A DNA stretch of 15,482 bases from the NCBI GenBank assembly GCA_030670425.1, contig DAOVBS010000004.1, forward strand, positions 1 through 15,482. Direction: 5' to 3'. Within the stretch, counting starts at the first letter, position 1; the number at the start of each line of letters is the position of its first letter. This DNA comes from Chloroflexota bacterium. Lineage in GTDB: Bacteria; Chloroflexota; Dehalococcoidia; GIF9; AB-539-J10. The translations under genes were made by a program, and so were the position numbers. A model generated the notes under the pieces. The model did not search any database, was not told the DNA's origin, and saw nothing but the letters and a program-made list of their open reading frames with translations. Shown in pieces: positions 6,444 to 13,256 of the stretch.

Positions 6444-6476
6444 CGCTGTCAGCGCACCCGCAAAGAAGGACAATAC

Positions 6477-7298
6477 ATGGCAATTAAAGTGTACAAGCCG
6501 ACTTCCCCTGGCAGAAGGTGGAAGGTCGGGGCAAATCTTGAAGGCGTGAGCAAGGTAGCTCCTGAGAAGTCTTTGCTTGTCTCATTGCCGAAGAAGGCGG
6601 GACGCAACAATCGGGGCGTGATAACGGTTCGCCATCGCGGTGGAGGTAACAAGCGCAAGCTTCGAATTATCGACTTCAAGAGAGACAAAGCTGACATTCC
6701 GGGGAAAGTGGTGTCTATTGAGTATGATCCGAATCGCTCAGCTCGAATTGCCTTGATTCACTATGTTGATGGGGAGAAGCGCTATATCCTAGCCCCGTCG
6801 GGCCTCGAAGTGGGTGATGCCATAATGGCTGGAGAGGAGGTGGCGAAGAAACCTGGCAATGCTTTGCCGCTGGGATCGATCCCCGTAGGCACTTCAGTTC
6901 ATAGCGTTGAGCTTGAACCGGGCAAGGGGGGCCAGCTTGTTCGCAGTGCCGGATCCGCGGCGCAAGTCATGAGTAAGGAAGGCAAGTATGTTTTGCTGCG
7001 TCTACCGTCAGGAGAACTGCGGAAGATCCACCACAGGTGCTGGGCCACTGTTGGCCAGATTGGCAACGCTGATCACAGAAATGTAAAGTTCGGCCGTGCT
7101 GGACACAAGAGATGGATGGGTATCCGCCCCTCGGTGCGCGGTTCAGCCATGAGCCCCAGGGATCATCCTCACGGAGGGGGTGAAGGGAGATCTCCACGAG
7201 GGATGCCCCCGAAGACACCTTGGGGCAAACCAGCCTTGGGTGGCAAGACGCGACGCCGCAAAGTGTCAAATAAAATGATCGTCAGGCGGAGGGAGTAG
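6477..7298 (+). CDS. rplB: 50S ribosomal protein L2
   Basis: L2 is a core large-subunit protein needed for subunit joining and for the peptidyl-transferase centre. The 273-residue product starts MAIKVYKPTSPGRR, has the OB/SH3-like RNA-binding domain through the middle and the near-invariant DHPHGGGEG at 229-237 with the two histidines H230 and H232. It ends in a basic KTPWGKPALGGKTRRRK tail. The segment just before is GSAMSPR, where many bacteria have GVAMNPV. AAGGA lies seven bases before the ATG. A small inverted repeat (CGCTGTCAGCG, 6444-6454) separates it from the bS22-like gene. Confidence 0.98.
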   Translation: MAIKVYKPTSPGRRWKVGANLEGVSKVAPEKSLLVSLPKKAGRNNRGVITVRHRGGGNKRKLRIIDFKRDKADIPGKVVSIEYDPNRSARIALIHYVDGEKRYILAPSGLEVGDAIMAGEEVAKKPGNALPLGSIPVGTSVHSVELEPGKGGQLVRSAGSAAQVMSKEGKYVLLRLPSGELRKIHHRCWATVGQIGNADHRNVKFGRAGHKRWMGIRPSVRGSAMSPRDHPHGGGEGRSPRGMPPKTPWGKPALGGKTRRRKVSNKMIVRRRE

Positions 7299-7299
7299 A

Positions 7300-7596
7300 A
7301 TGGGAAGATCGCTGAAGAAAGGTCCCTATTGCGATGCCAAATTGATCAAGAAGATAGAGGCGGTTGATAGTTCAGGTAAGAAGGCGGTGGTGAGGACGTG
7401 GTCTCGGGCTTCTACTGTGCTGCCTCTCATGATAGGGCACACTATTGCTGTGCACAACGGCAGAAAGCACGTACCCATCTTCATAACTGAGAATATGGTG
7501 GGGCACAAATTGGGTGAGTTCGTACCCACTCGAACCTTTAGAGGCCATGTGGCCAAGGCCAGGGCAGCGGCGCAGGCGGGAGGTAGGCCAACGTGA
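7300..7596 (+). CDS. rpsS: 30S ribosomal protein S19
   Basis: S19 is a head protein of the small subunit that forms a complex with S13 and contacts the A-site side. The 98-residue product starts MGRSLKKGPYCDAKL and contains the typical VVRTWSRASTVLPLMIGHTIAVHNGRKHVPIFITENMVGHKLGEF stretch. Length is slightly above the usual 91-93 because of an Ala/Gly-rich tail. It starts one base after the rplB stop, with a strong GGAGGGAG upstream inside rplB, and its TGA overlaps the GTG of rplV by four bases. Confidence 0.98.
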   Translation: MGRSLKKGPYCDAKLIKKIEAVDSSGKKAVVRTWSRASTVLPLMIGHTIAVHNGRKHVPIFITENMVGHKLGEFVPTRTFRGHVAKARAAAQAGGRPT

Positions 7597-7925
7597 AAGT
7601 GAGAGCTGTTGCTAGGGATGTTGGTATTTCACCAAGAAAGGTCCTCCTGGCCGTGAATGCGGTTAGGGGCAGAGAGGTGAACGAAGCTCTGAGTATTCTG
7701 AATTTCTTGCCTACCCCAGCAGCCAGAGCCGTAGCTAAGGTGGTCAAGTCGGCGGCTGCTTGTGCGGAGGATAATTTCCAGACGTCGCCTGCCGATCTCA
7801 AGATTGCTGGCATTTTCGCTGATAAGGGTCGTACCTTGAAGAGATGGCGTCCAAAGTCTAGGGGAAGAATAAGCCCTATTCTGAAGCGGTCCAGCAATAT
7901 CACGGTTTTCGTGGAGGAGAAGTAG
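7593..7925 (+). CDS. rplV: 50S ribosomal protein L22
   Basis: L22 spans the large subunit, and its beta hairpin lines the exit tunnel opposite L4. The 110-residue product has the family start MKVRAVARDVGISPRKVLLAVNAVRG and the hairpin tip region GRTLKRWRPKSRGRISPILKRSSNITV near the C-terminus. Length is normal. The GTG start overlaps the rpsS stop (GTGA), with GGGAGG about a dozen bases upstream. Confidence 0.97.
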   Translation: MKVRAVARDVGISPRKVLLAVNAVRGREVNEALSILNFLPTPAARAVAKVVKSAAACAEDNFQTSPADLKIAGIFADKGRTLKRWRPKSRGRISPILKRSSNITVFVEEK

Positions 7926-7926
7926 C

Positions 7927-8598
7927 TTGGGACACAAAGTTCATCCTCTCGGCTTTCGACTGGGGATCATCAAGGAATGGCAGGCCAGGTGGTATGCTGA
8001 TAAAGGCTATGCTCGGCTGTTGCAGCAAGACCTCAAATTGCGTCGCACGATTGAGCGGAAATCTCGAGAGTGCGGCATTTCCCGCGTTGACATTGAGCGG
8101 GCTGGAGGCGAGGTGAGTCTAACGGTCTATTCCGCCCGGCCTGGTATCCTGATTGGCAGGGGGGGGCAGAGTGTGGAGGCACTGAGGGCTCAGTTGGAGA
8201 GAGTCAGTGGAGAGAGAATAAGACTGACGATCAAGGAAGTTGAGCGACCTGAGCTGGTAGCTTGTTTGGTAGCTTACAACATAGCCGAGCGGATCGAAGC
8301 CAGAGTGCCGTTCCGCCGGGTGATGAAACAGGCTGTCTTTCGGACTTTGCAGGCTGGGGCTAAAGGGATAAGAATAAAGTGCTCTGGAAGACTCGGCGGG
8401 CGCGAAATCGCCCGTTCTGAAACCCTTCACCAAGGTCGAATGCCATTGCATACACTGCGCGCAGATATCGACTATGGTTTTGTAGAAGCGCGTACCGTGA
8501 TGGGACGCATCGGGGTCAAGGTGTGGGTCTACAGGGGTGATGTGCTCCCGGAAGTGAGGACAGAAGGTGCTACAACCGAGCCGAGTGAAGTATCGTAA
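7927..8598 (+). CDS. rpsC: 30S ribosomal protein S3
   Basis: S3 lies at the mRNA entry channel and, with S4 and S5, contributes to mRNA unwinding. The 223-residue product begins MGHKVHPLGFRLGI. It carries a KH domain with RPGILIGRGGQSVEALR (the GRGG loop near residue 78), then the C-terminal domain with GIRIKCSGRLGGREIARSE and a final IGVKVWVYRGDV. The start is TTG, one base after the rplV stop, with GGAGG (7913-7917) nine bases upstream. The MGHKVHP alignment leaves no better start. Confidence 0.98.
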   Translation: MGHKVHPLGFRLGIIKEWQARWYADKGYARLLQQDLKLRRTIERKSRECGISRVDIERAGGEVSLTVYSARPGILIGRGGQSVEALRAQLERVSGERIRLTIKEVERPELVACLVAYNIAERIEARVPFRRVMKQAVFRTLQAGAKGIRIKCSGRLGGREIARSETLHQGRMPLHTLRADIDYGFVEARTVMGRIGVKVWVYRGDVLPEVRTEGATTEPSEVS

Positions 8599-8992
8599 AG
8601 TCCACAGGGGTAGGCGGAAGGGGGCGGCTCACAGTGGAAACACCATTGCCTTTGGGGAATTTGGCTTGAAGGCTGAGGGAAATGCTTGGATAACAGCAAG
8701 GCAAATTGAAGCAACACGCCGCGTCTTTGTGCGGTATCTCCGGCACGGCGGTCGCCTATGGGTGCGGGTTTTTCCAGATAAAGTGGTGACCAAGAAGCCG
8801 GCGGAGACGAGAATGGGTAGTGGTAAAGGTGCCCCTGATCACTGGGTAGCGGTGGTCAAGCGAGGCAGAATCATGTTTGAACTGGCTGGTGTAAGCGAAG
8901 ACATAGCTCGGAAGGCGGTACATCTCGCCAGCTACAAACTCCCTATCGCTGCTAGCTTTGCAGTAGGAGAGGGGACAAGAATTGAAAGTTGA
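8567..8992 (+). CDS. rplP: 50S ribosomal protein L16
   Basis: L16 organises the A-site region of the large subunit and contacts the tRNA elbow. The 141-residue product starts MLQPSRVKYRKVHRGRRKG, matching the family consensus, and contains the ARQIEATRR motif and GSGKGAPDHWVAVVKRGRIMFEL. The start is GTG at 8567, inside the end of rpsC (32-base overlap), supported by GTGAGGA at 8554-8560 six bases upstream. The last 11 bases overlap rpmC. Confidence 0.97.
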   Translation: MLQPSRVKYRKVHRGRRKGAAHSGNTIAFGEFGLKAEGNAWITARQIEATRRVFVRYLRHGGRLWVRVFPDKVVTKKPAETRMGSGKGAPDHWVAVVKRGRIMFELAGVSEDIARKAVHLASYKLPIAASFAVGEGTRIES

Positions 8993-9179
8993 CCAAGTTC
9001 GTGCCCTCGGCGACGAGGAGATACGCAAGAAAGTCGAAGAGGCTCACGAGGAGTTGTTCAAGCTGAGATTTCGGCTGGCAACTCGGCAGTTGACTAACCA
9101 TCGTGAGCTGTCCAGGGTCAAGAGAGACATTGCGAGAATGAGGACTATCTTGAGGGAGAGAGAGCTGGGCGCTAGGTGA
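8982..9179 (+). CDS. rpmC: 50S ribosomal protein L29
   Basis: L29 is a small helical-hairpin protein at the tunnel exit next to L23. The 65-residue product has the family pattern VRALGDEEIRKKVEEAHEELFKLRFRLATRQLTNHRELSRVKRDIARMRTILRERE, predicted as two antiparallel helices. The start is TTG at 8982 within the end of rplP, with GGAGAGGGG a few bases upstream. Length is typical. Confidence 0.96.
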   Translation: MKVDQVRALGDEEIRKKVEEAHEELFKLRFRLATRQLTNHRELSRVKRDIARMRTILRERELGAR

Positions 9180-9186
9180 GCTACGT

Positions 9187-9459
9187 ATGGAAAAGAGAAA
9201 GATAAGAGTCGGTAAGGTGGTGAGTGACAAGATGGATAAGACGGTGGTGGTGGCTGTAGAAACGAGGAGACATCATCCTCTCTACAAGAAGGCTTTCAAG
9301 CATGTGAAAAGGTACAAGGCTCACGACGCGACGAATACGTGCAGAATCGGGGATGAGGTGAGGATTGCGGAGACGCGCCCTTTGTCGAAAGAGAAGCGAT
9401 GGCGTGTAGTGGAGATAGTATCGCAGAGGGAATCGGCTGAAGAGAGCCAACCAGGGTAG
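9187..9459 (+). CDS. rpsQ: 30S ribosomal protein S17
   Basis: S17 is a primary 16S rRNA binder with an OB fold. The 90-residue product starts MEKRKIRVGKVVSDKMDKTVVVAVE and contains HPLYKKAFKHVKRYKAHDATNTCRIGDEVRIAETRPLSKEKRWRVVEIV, the standard pattern. A short acidic/polar tail follows. The ATG lies seven bases after the rpmC stop, and the likely ribosome binding site (AGGTGAG) includes that stop. Confidence 0.98.
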   Translation: MEKRKIRVGKVVSDKMDKTVVVAVETRRHHPLYKKAFKHVKRYKAHDATNTCRIGDEVRIAETRPLSKEKRWRVVEIVSQRESAEESQPG

Positions 9460-9465
9460 GGAAGA

Positions 9466-9834
9466 ATGATCCAAACTCAAACCAGATTGAAGATAGCTGA
9501 TAACACGGGAGCCAGACAAATTATGTGTATCGGCGTTCCCGGGGGAACCAGGAGACGATACGCGCATGTTGGCGACATCATCGTTGCCACGGTGAAGCAG
9601 GCTGTACCGCACGGAGCGGTAAAGAAGGGCGAGGTGGTGAAAGCCGTAGTTGTCCGCGTAGCTAAACCGTATCGTCGCTCCGACGGTTCCTATATCAGGT
9701 TTGACGAGAATGCTGCAGTAATTCTCGGTGAGAAGAACAACCCTCAAGGTAGCCGCATTTTCGGCCCTGTGGCCCGAGAGCTCAGGGAGAAGAGATTCAC
9801 CAAGATAATATCCTTGGCCCCGGAGGTTCTCTGA
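9466..9834 (+). CDS. rplN: 50S ribosomal protein L14
   Basis: L14 lies at the subunit interface, pairs with L19, and is the docking site of the silencing factor RsfS. The 122-residue product is of exactly the usual length and reads MIQTQTRLKIADNTGARQIMCIGV at the start, with VKAVVVRVAKPYRRSDGSYIRFDENAAVIL and GSRIFGPVARELRE later. It begins six bases after rpsQ behind a modest GGGAAG. Confidence 0.98.
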   Translation: MIQTQTRLKIADNTGARQIMCIGVPGGTRRRYAHVGDIIVATVKQAVPHGAVKKGEVVKAVVVRVAKPYRRSDGSYIRFDENAAVILGEKNNPQGSRIFGPVARELREKRFTKIISLAPEVL

Positions 9835-9835
9835 A

Positions 9836-10147
9836 GTGAAAGTCAGGAAGAACGACACTGTTGTTGTGATAGGCGGGAAGGACAGAGGCAAGAAGGGCAA
9901 AGTGCGTCGTGCCCTCCCCGAGAAGGAGAGCGTGGTGGTGGAGGGGCTCAATATGATCAAGCGGCATTCTCGAGCAGGCAGAGCAGCTCGGCAGGCGGGC
10001 ATAATTGAACTTGAAGCTCCGCTCCATGTGTCCAAAGTAATGCTGCTATGCGACAAGTGCAACAAGCCTACGCGAGTTGGATCCCGTGTCTTGGAGGATG
10101 GGAAGAAAGTGCGCATTTGTCGTTTGTGCCAGGAAGTAATTGACTGA
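9836..10147 (+). CDS. rplX: 50S ribosomal protein L24
   Basis: L24 starts large-subunit assembly by binding the 5' region of 23S rRNA. The 103-residue product has an N-terminal KOW domain (residues 3-35, VRKNDTVVVIGGKDRGKKGKV) and a C-terminal pair of CxxC motifs (C72, C75, C95, C98) that could hold zinc; many bacterial L24 proteins share this arrangement. The start is GTG, one base after the rplN stop, with GGAGG (9822-9826) nine bases upstream. Confidence 0.97.
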   Translation: MKVRKNDTVVVIGGKDRGKKGKVRRALPEKESVVVEGLNMIKRHSRAGRAARQAGIIELEAPLHVSKVMLLCDKCNKPTRVGSRVLEDGKKVRICRLCQEVID

Positions 10148-10159
10148 GAGGATTTGATT

Positions 10160-10705
10160 GTGACAGCTCGCTTGAGAGAGAAATACCTGGTGGAGGTGGT
10201 TCCTGAACTCAGGACCAGGCTGGGCCGGAGCAATGTTATGCAGCTGCCCAAGCTGGAGAAAATAGTGGTAAGCATTGGCCTGGGTGAAGCCATTCAGAAC
10301 GCCAAGGCCCTGGAGTCAGCGGAAAAAGATCTGGCTGCTGTCTGTGGACAACATCCCGTGGTCACACGGGCCAAGAGATCTGTTGCTGCCTTCAAGCTGA
10401 GAACCGGAATGCCGATTGGGATGATGGCGACACTCCGAGGCAGGCGGATGTACGATTTCTTTGACAGGCTGGTCAACGTAGTTCTGCCACGCCTCCGTGA
10501 TTTCCGCGGCCTTTCCCGGGATTCCTTCGATGGCCGGGGAAACTACAATTTGGGTATGAAGGAACAGATAGTCTTCCCCGAGATTGACTATGACAAGATA
10601 GACAAAGTCCGTGGGCTTCAGGTGACTATAGTCACCACTGCCGAGCGCGACGATGAGGCTAGGAGCTTGCTGGAGTTAATGGGCATGCCCTTTGAGAAGA
10701 ATTGA
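10160..10705 (+). CDS. rplE: 50S ribosomal protein L5
   Basis: L5 carries 5S rRNA into the central protuberance together with L18. The 181-residue product contains NVMQLPKLEKIVVSIGLGEA (early), GMPIGMMATLRGRRMYDFFDRLVNVVLPRLRDFRG (middle) and NYNLGMKEQIVFPEIDYDK, all family hallmarks. I place the start at the GTG (10160), giving MTARLREKY, because GAGAGG at 10146-10151 is then about eight bases away. The in-frame TTG at 10154 would be only two bases from it. Either way the protein is of normal length. Confidence 0.97.
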   Translation: MTARLREKYLVEVVPELRTRLGRSNVMQLPKLEKIVVSIGLGEAIQNAKALESAEKDLAAVCGQHPVVTRAKRSVAAFKLRTGMPIGMMATLRGRRMYDFFDRLVNVVLPRLRDFRGLSRDSFDGRGNYNLGMKEQIVFPEIDYDKIDKVRGLQVTIVTTAERDDEARSLLELMGMPFEKN

Positions 10706-10706
10706 A

Positions 10707-10892
10707 ATGGCAAAGACGTCTAAGATCGCAAAGTCAAAACGACCGCCCAAGTACCGGGTACAGCAACGCAACCGCTGTCAATTGTGTGGCAGGGCACGTG
10801 GCTACATGCGCAAGTTTGGCCTGTGCCGTATTTGCTTCCGGAAGTTTGCTCTAGCGGGCGAGATTCCAGGAATAAGGAAATCAAGTTGGTGA
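10707..10892 (+). CDS. rpsZ: 30S ribosomal protein S14, zinc-binding type Z
   Basis: S14 is a head protein of the small subunit. At 61 residues this is the short form with four cysteines, C24-x2-C27 and C40-x2-C43, that bind zinc. The longer cysteine-free form is about 100 residues. The sequence MAKTSKIAKSKRPPKYRVQQRNRCQLCGRARGYMRKFGLCRICFRKFAL is canonical. The ATG is one base after the rplE stop; an in-frame TTG at 10692 would only add a non-conserved pentapeptide. The ribosome binding site is weak (GAGAAG), consistent with coupling to rplE. Confidence 0.98.
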   Translation: MAKTSKIAKSKRPPKYRVQQRNRCQLCGRARGYMRKFGLCRICFRKFALAGEIPGIRKSSW

Positions 10893-10901
10893 GGAGTCTA
10901 A

Positions 10902-11297
10902 ATGACAGTCACTGATCCGATCGCCGATATGTTGACGCGTATCCGCAACGCTATCATGGCAGGCCACGATAGTGTGTTGGTACCTTCGTCTAGAGTGAAG
11001 CTGTCTATTGCTCGGATCCTTAAGGAGGAAGGCTTCGTCGACGACTATGAGAATCTGGAGGGGAAGCCGCAGCGAACGATCCGCCTGCGTCTCAAGTATG
11101 TAGATAAGCAGCCAGCCTTGCTCGGTCTGGAGAAGGTGAGCAAACCAGGCCTGAGGATCTATGTGAATCGCCGAGAGGTTCCCCGTGCCTACGGAGGTCT
11201 GGGAATCGCGATTGTCTCTACATCTCAAGGTGTCATGACGGGCCAGGAGGCATGGCGACGCCAACTTGGCGGCGAAGTACTGTGTTATGTCTGGTAG
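10902..11297 (+). CDS. rpsH: 30S ribosomal protein S8
   Basis: S8 binds helix 21 of 16S rRNA, and in E. coli it represses the spc operon through a similar mRNA site near rplE. The 131-residue product starts MTVTDPIADMLTRIRNA and ends with the conserved YGGLGIAIVSTSQGVMTGQEAWRRQLGGEVLCYVW. Length is normal. It follows rpsZ by nine bases with a GGTGAGGAG ribosome binding site that includes the rpsZ stop. Confidence 0.98.
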   Translation: MTVTDPIADMLTRIRNAIMAGHDSVLVPSSRVKLSIARILKEEGFVDDYENLEGKPQRTIRLRLKYVDKQPALLGLEKVSKPGLRIYVNRREVPRAYGGLGIAIVSTSQGVMTGQEAWRRQLGGEVLCYVW

Positions 11298-11316
11298 GGC
11301 GGCTTAGGAGTTACAG

Positions 11317-11865
11317 ATGTCTCGAATCGGCTTGCTTCCCATAACAATACCTCAAGGTGTTGAGGTGAAGATTGAAGGCAATGAGATAAGGGTAAGGGGA
11401 GAGAAAGGAGAGCTCTCTCGGCGGCTTGTCTCTGACATTTCCGTTTCCCTGGAGGATGGAAAGCTGTTGGTGACACGTCCCAGTGATGATAGGGTTCGGC
11501 GGTCTCGCCACGGACTCATGCGCAGCCTCATAGCCAACATGGTGGAAGGAGTCAGCAGAGGTTTCCAGCGCGAATTGCAGGTTAGCGGAGTAGGGTACAG
11601 GGTAGAGAAGGCGGAGGGCAAACTGTCATTTCAGGTTGGGTACAGTCATACTGTGGAGTTTCCTCTTCCCCCTGGAATTGACGCAACTGTAGAGGGGACA
11701 AACCGTGTCCGTGTCAGCGGCATTGACAAGGAGGTTGTCGGCGAGGTAGCAGCCGCGATACGAGCCATACGTGCAACTGATCATTACAAGGGGAAAGGAA
11801 TCACCTACGCTGGGGAGAAAGTGCATCTGAAGCCTGGCAAGGCGGGCAGAGTATCCAAGGGATAG
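11317..11865 (+). CDS. rplF: 50S ribosomal protein L6
   Basis: L6 is a two-domain protein near the sarcin-ricin loop and the factor-binding site. The 182-residue product begins MSRIGLLPITIPQGVEVKIEGNEIRVRGEKGELSR and has the central NMVEGVSRGFQRELQVSGVGYRVEKAEGKLSFQVGYSHTVEFPLP, then YKGKGITYAGEKVHLKPGKAGRVSKG at the end. It is of normal length. It has a TAGGAG ribosome binding site and a 19-base gap from rpsH. Confidence 0.98.
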   Translation: MSRIGLLPITIPQGVEVKIEGNEIRVRGEKGELSRRLVSDISVSLEDGKLLVTRPSDDRVRRSRHGLMRSLIANMVEGVSRGFQRELQVSGVGYRVEKAEGKLSFQVGYSHTVEFPLPPGIDATVEGTNRVRVSGIDKEVVGEVAAAIRAIRATDHYKGKGITYAGEKVHLKPGKAGRVSKG

Positions 11866-11873
11866 AGTGTGCA

Positions 11874-12239
11874 ATGGCTAAGTGGGATCAAGGACTGCGA
11901 CGAAAAATACGGCACAGGCGGCTGAGAAAAAAGGTGACGGGCACTGTGTCACGGCCCCGATTATGCGTTTTCCGGAGCCTAAAGCACATCTATGCTCAGG
12001 TCATAGATGACGTGACCGGGCGGACCCTGGCTTCAGTGAGTACGCTTGACCCTGATGTGCGAGAGAAGACCGAAGGGGTGGCCAAAGTGAAGAACGCGGA
12101 GGCTATAGGTTCTCTGCTCGCAGAGAAAGCACTGGAGAGGGGGATCAACTGTGTCGTCTTTGATCGGGGTGGCTACAGGTATCATGGCAGGGTCAAGGCT
12201 TTGGCTGAAGCAGCCAAGCAAGCGGGACTGAAGTTCTGA
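11874..12239 (+). CDS. rplR: 50S ribosomal protein L18
   Basis: L18 binds 5S rRNA and works with L5 to build the central protuberance. The 121-residue product has RHRRLRKKVTGTVSRPRLCVFRSLKHIYAQVIDD near the start and VVFDRGGYRYHGRVKALAEAAKQAGLKF at the end, both family hallmarks. It starts eight bases after rplF. The Shine-Dalgarno is weak (AAGGG about a dozen bases upstream, inside rplF), so expression may depend on coupling. Confidence 0.97.
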   Translation: MAKWDQGLRRKIRHRRLRKKVTGTVSRPRLCVFRSLKHIYAQVIDDVTGRTLASVSTLDPDVREKTEGVAKVKNAEAIGSLLAEKALERGINCVVFDRGGYRYHGRVKALAEAAKQAGLKF

Positions 12240-12273
12240 CAGGCTGGCCTGAATAGGACGGAAGGGTTGTCTG

Positions 12274-12825
12274 ATGAAAGCAGTTACTAGAGAGATCAAC
12301 AAGAGGGTTAAAGTCGATGCCTCCGATCTGGAGTTACAAGAGCGGCTAATGACTATTGATCGTGTGATCAAGGTGGTCAAAGGCGGCAGAAGACTCCGCT
12401 TCCGGGCCCTGCTGGTGATTGGAGATGGCCAGGGACATGTGGGACTCGGACTGGCCAAGGCAACTGGGGTTCCGGAGGCTATCCGCAAGGCCGGTGCTGT
12501 GGCGCGGAAGGAGTTGATAGAGGTTCCCATTGTTGGTGGCACTGTTCCTCACGTAGTCCTTGCCAAGTTCGGGGCATCCAAGGTTCTGCTTAGGCCGGCG
12601 AAGCCTGGCGGCGGCATGATTGCCAGCCATACCGTTCGTGCAGTGCTTGAATTGGCGGGCATAACTGACATCATCTGCAAGTCTCTTGGTAGTTCTAATC
12701 CTGTCAACGTGGCCAAGGCGACTATCGTCGCTCTTGGTAGCTTGCGGAAACCTAGGAAGGCCTCGACGAAGGGCGATAGTGACTTCGTGGTTGAGAAGAA
12801 GGAGGAGGAGATTGAAGCAGAGTGA
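12274..12825 (+). CDS. rpsE: 30S ribosomal protein S5
   Basis: S5 lines the mRNA entry channel and affects decoding accuracy. The 183-residue product has the double-stranded-RNA-binding-like N-terminal domain (LQERLMTIDRVIKVVKGGRRLRFRALLVIGDGQGHVGLGLAKA) and the C-terminal domain (GGGMIASHTVRAVLELAGITDIICKSLGSSNPVNVAKATIVAL). The family's usual start is followed by an acidic C-terminal tail ending EKKEEEIEAE, about 15 residues longer than in E. coli. GAAGGG lies seven bases before the ATG. The tail overlaps the rplO start by 14 bases. rpmD (L30), which usually follows, is absent. Confidence 0.97.
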   Translation: MKAVTREINKRVKVDASDLELQERLMTIDRVIKVVKGGRRLRFRALLVIGDGQGHVGLGLAKATGVPEAIRKAGAVARKELIEVPIVGGTVPHVVLAKFGASKVLLRPAKPGGGMIASHTVRAVLELAGITDIICKSLGSSNPVNVAKATIVALGSLRKPRKASTKGDSDFVVEKKEEEIEAE

Positions 12826-13255
12826 AGTGAGGCCATCCGCAGGTTCCAGACGGAAGGCGAAGAGAGTCGGACGTGGGGATGGGAGCGGCCATGGTACCTA
12901 TTCGGGTCGGGGTTGCAAGGGGCAGAAGTCTCGTTCTGGTGGTGGTGTGCGCCTCGGATTCGAGGGTGGCCAGTTGCCTCTGATAAAACGGCTGCCCCGA
13001 AAGAGGGGTTTCACCAATGTCTTCAAGACCAGATATGATGTTGTCAACGTGGGTAAGCTCAATATCTTCCCAGCGGGAAGCGAGGTGAACGCCAAGGGAC
13101 TGTTTGAAGCAAGCTTGGTCAAGTCCATCTCTCGTCCCATCAAGATCCTGGGTACCGGTGATATTGATCGCACTCTGGTGGTTAAGGCTGACAGATTCTC
13201 GACTGCTGCCGAGAGAAAGATCACCGCTGCCGGAGGAAGGGCAGAGAGGACCTAG
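12812..13255 (+). CDS. rplO: 50S ribosomal protein L15
   Basis: L15 is a late-assembly large-subunit protein with a long basic N-terminal extension that runs through 23S rRNA. The product is 147 residues. The start is the TTG at 12812, giving MKQSEVRPSAGSRRKAKRVGRGDGSGHGTYSGRGCKGQ, which aligns with the family (typically MKLxxLRPAxGS). GGAGG at 12801-12805 sits six bases before it. The open frame extends upstream to 12686 inside rpsE, but that part is not L15-like. The LPLIKRLPRKRGF motif is present. It overlaps rpsE by 14 bases. Confidence 0.95.
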   Translation: MKQSEVRPSAGSRRKAKRVGRGDGSGHGTYSGRGCKGQKSRSGGGVRLGFEGGQLPLIKRLPRKRGFTNVFKTRYDVVNVGKLNIFPAGSEVNAKGLFEASLVKSISRPIKILGTGDIDRTLVVKADRFSTAAERKITAAGGRAERT

Positions 13256-13256
13256 A

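Noticed and set aside
6444..6454. CGCTGTCAGCG inverted repeat before rplB as a terminator
   Set aside because: The stem is at most 4-5 bp and no U tract follows; it is too weak and lies in the middle of an essential gene cluster.
9181..10293. A 370-codon open frame on the minus strand opposite rpsQ, rplN, rplX and rplE
   Set aside because: It runs antisense to four clearly conserved ribosomal protein genes, its product is Ser/Leu/Arg-rich with no recognisable family, and codon bias of the real genes explains the lack of stops.
12686..12811. N-terminal extension of L15 within rpsE
   Set aside because: It is the out-of-frame reading of S5 and is not conserved; L15 homology begins at the TTG at 12812.
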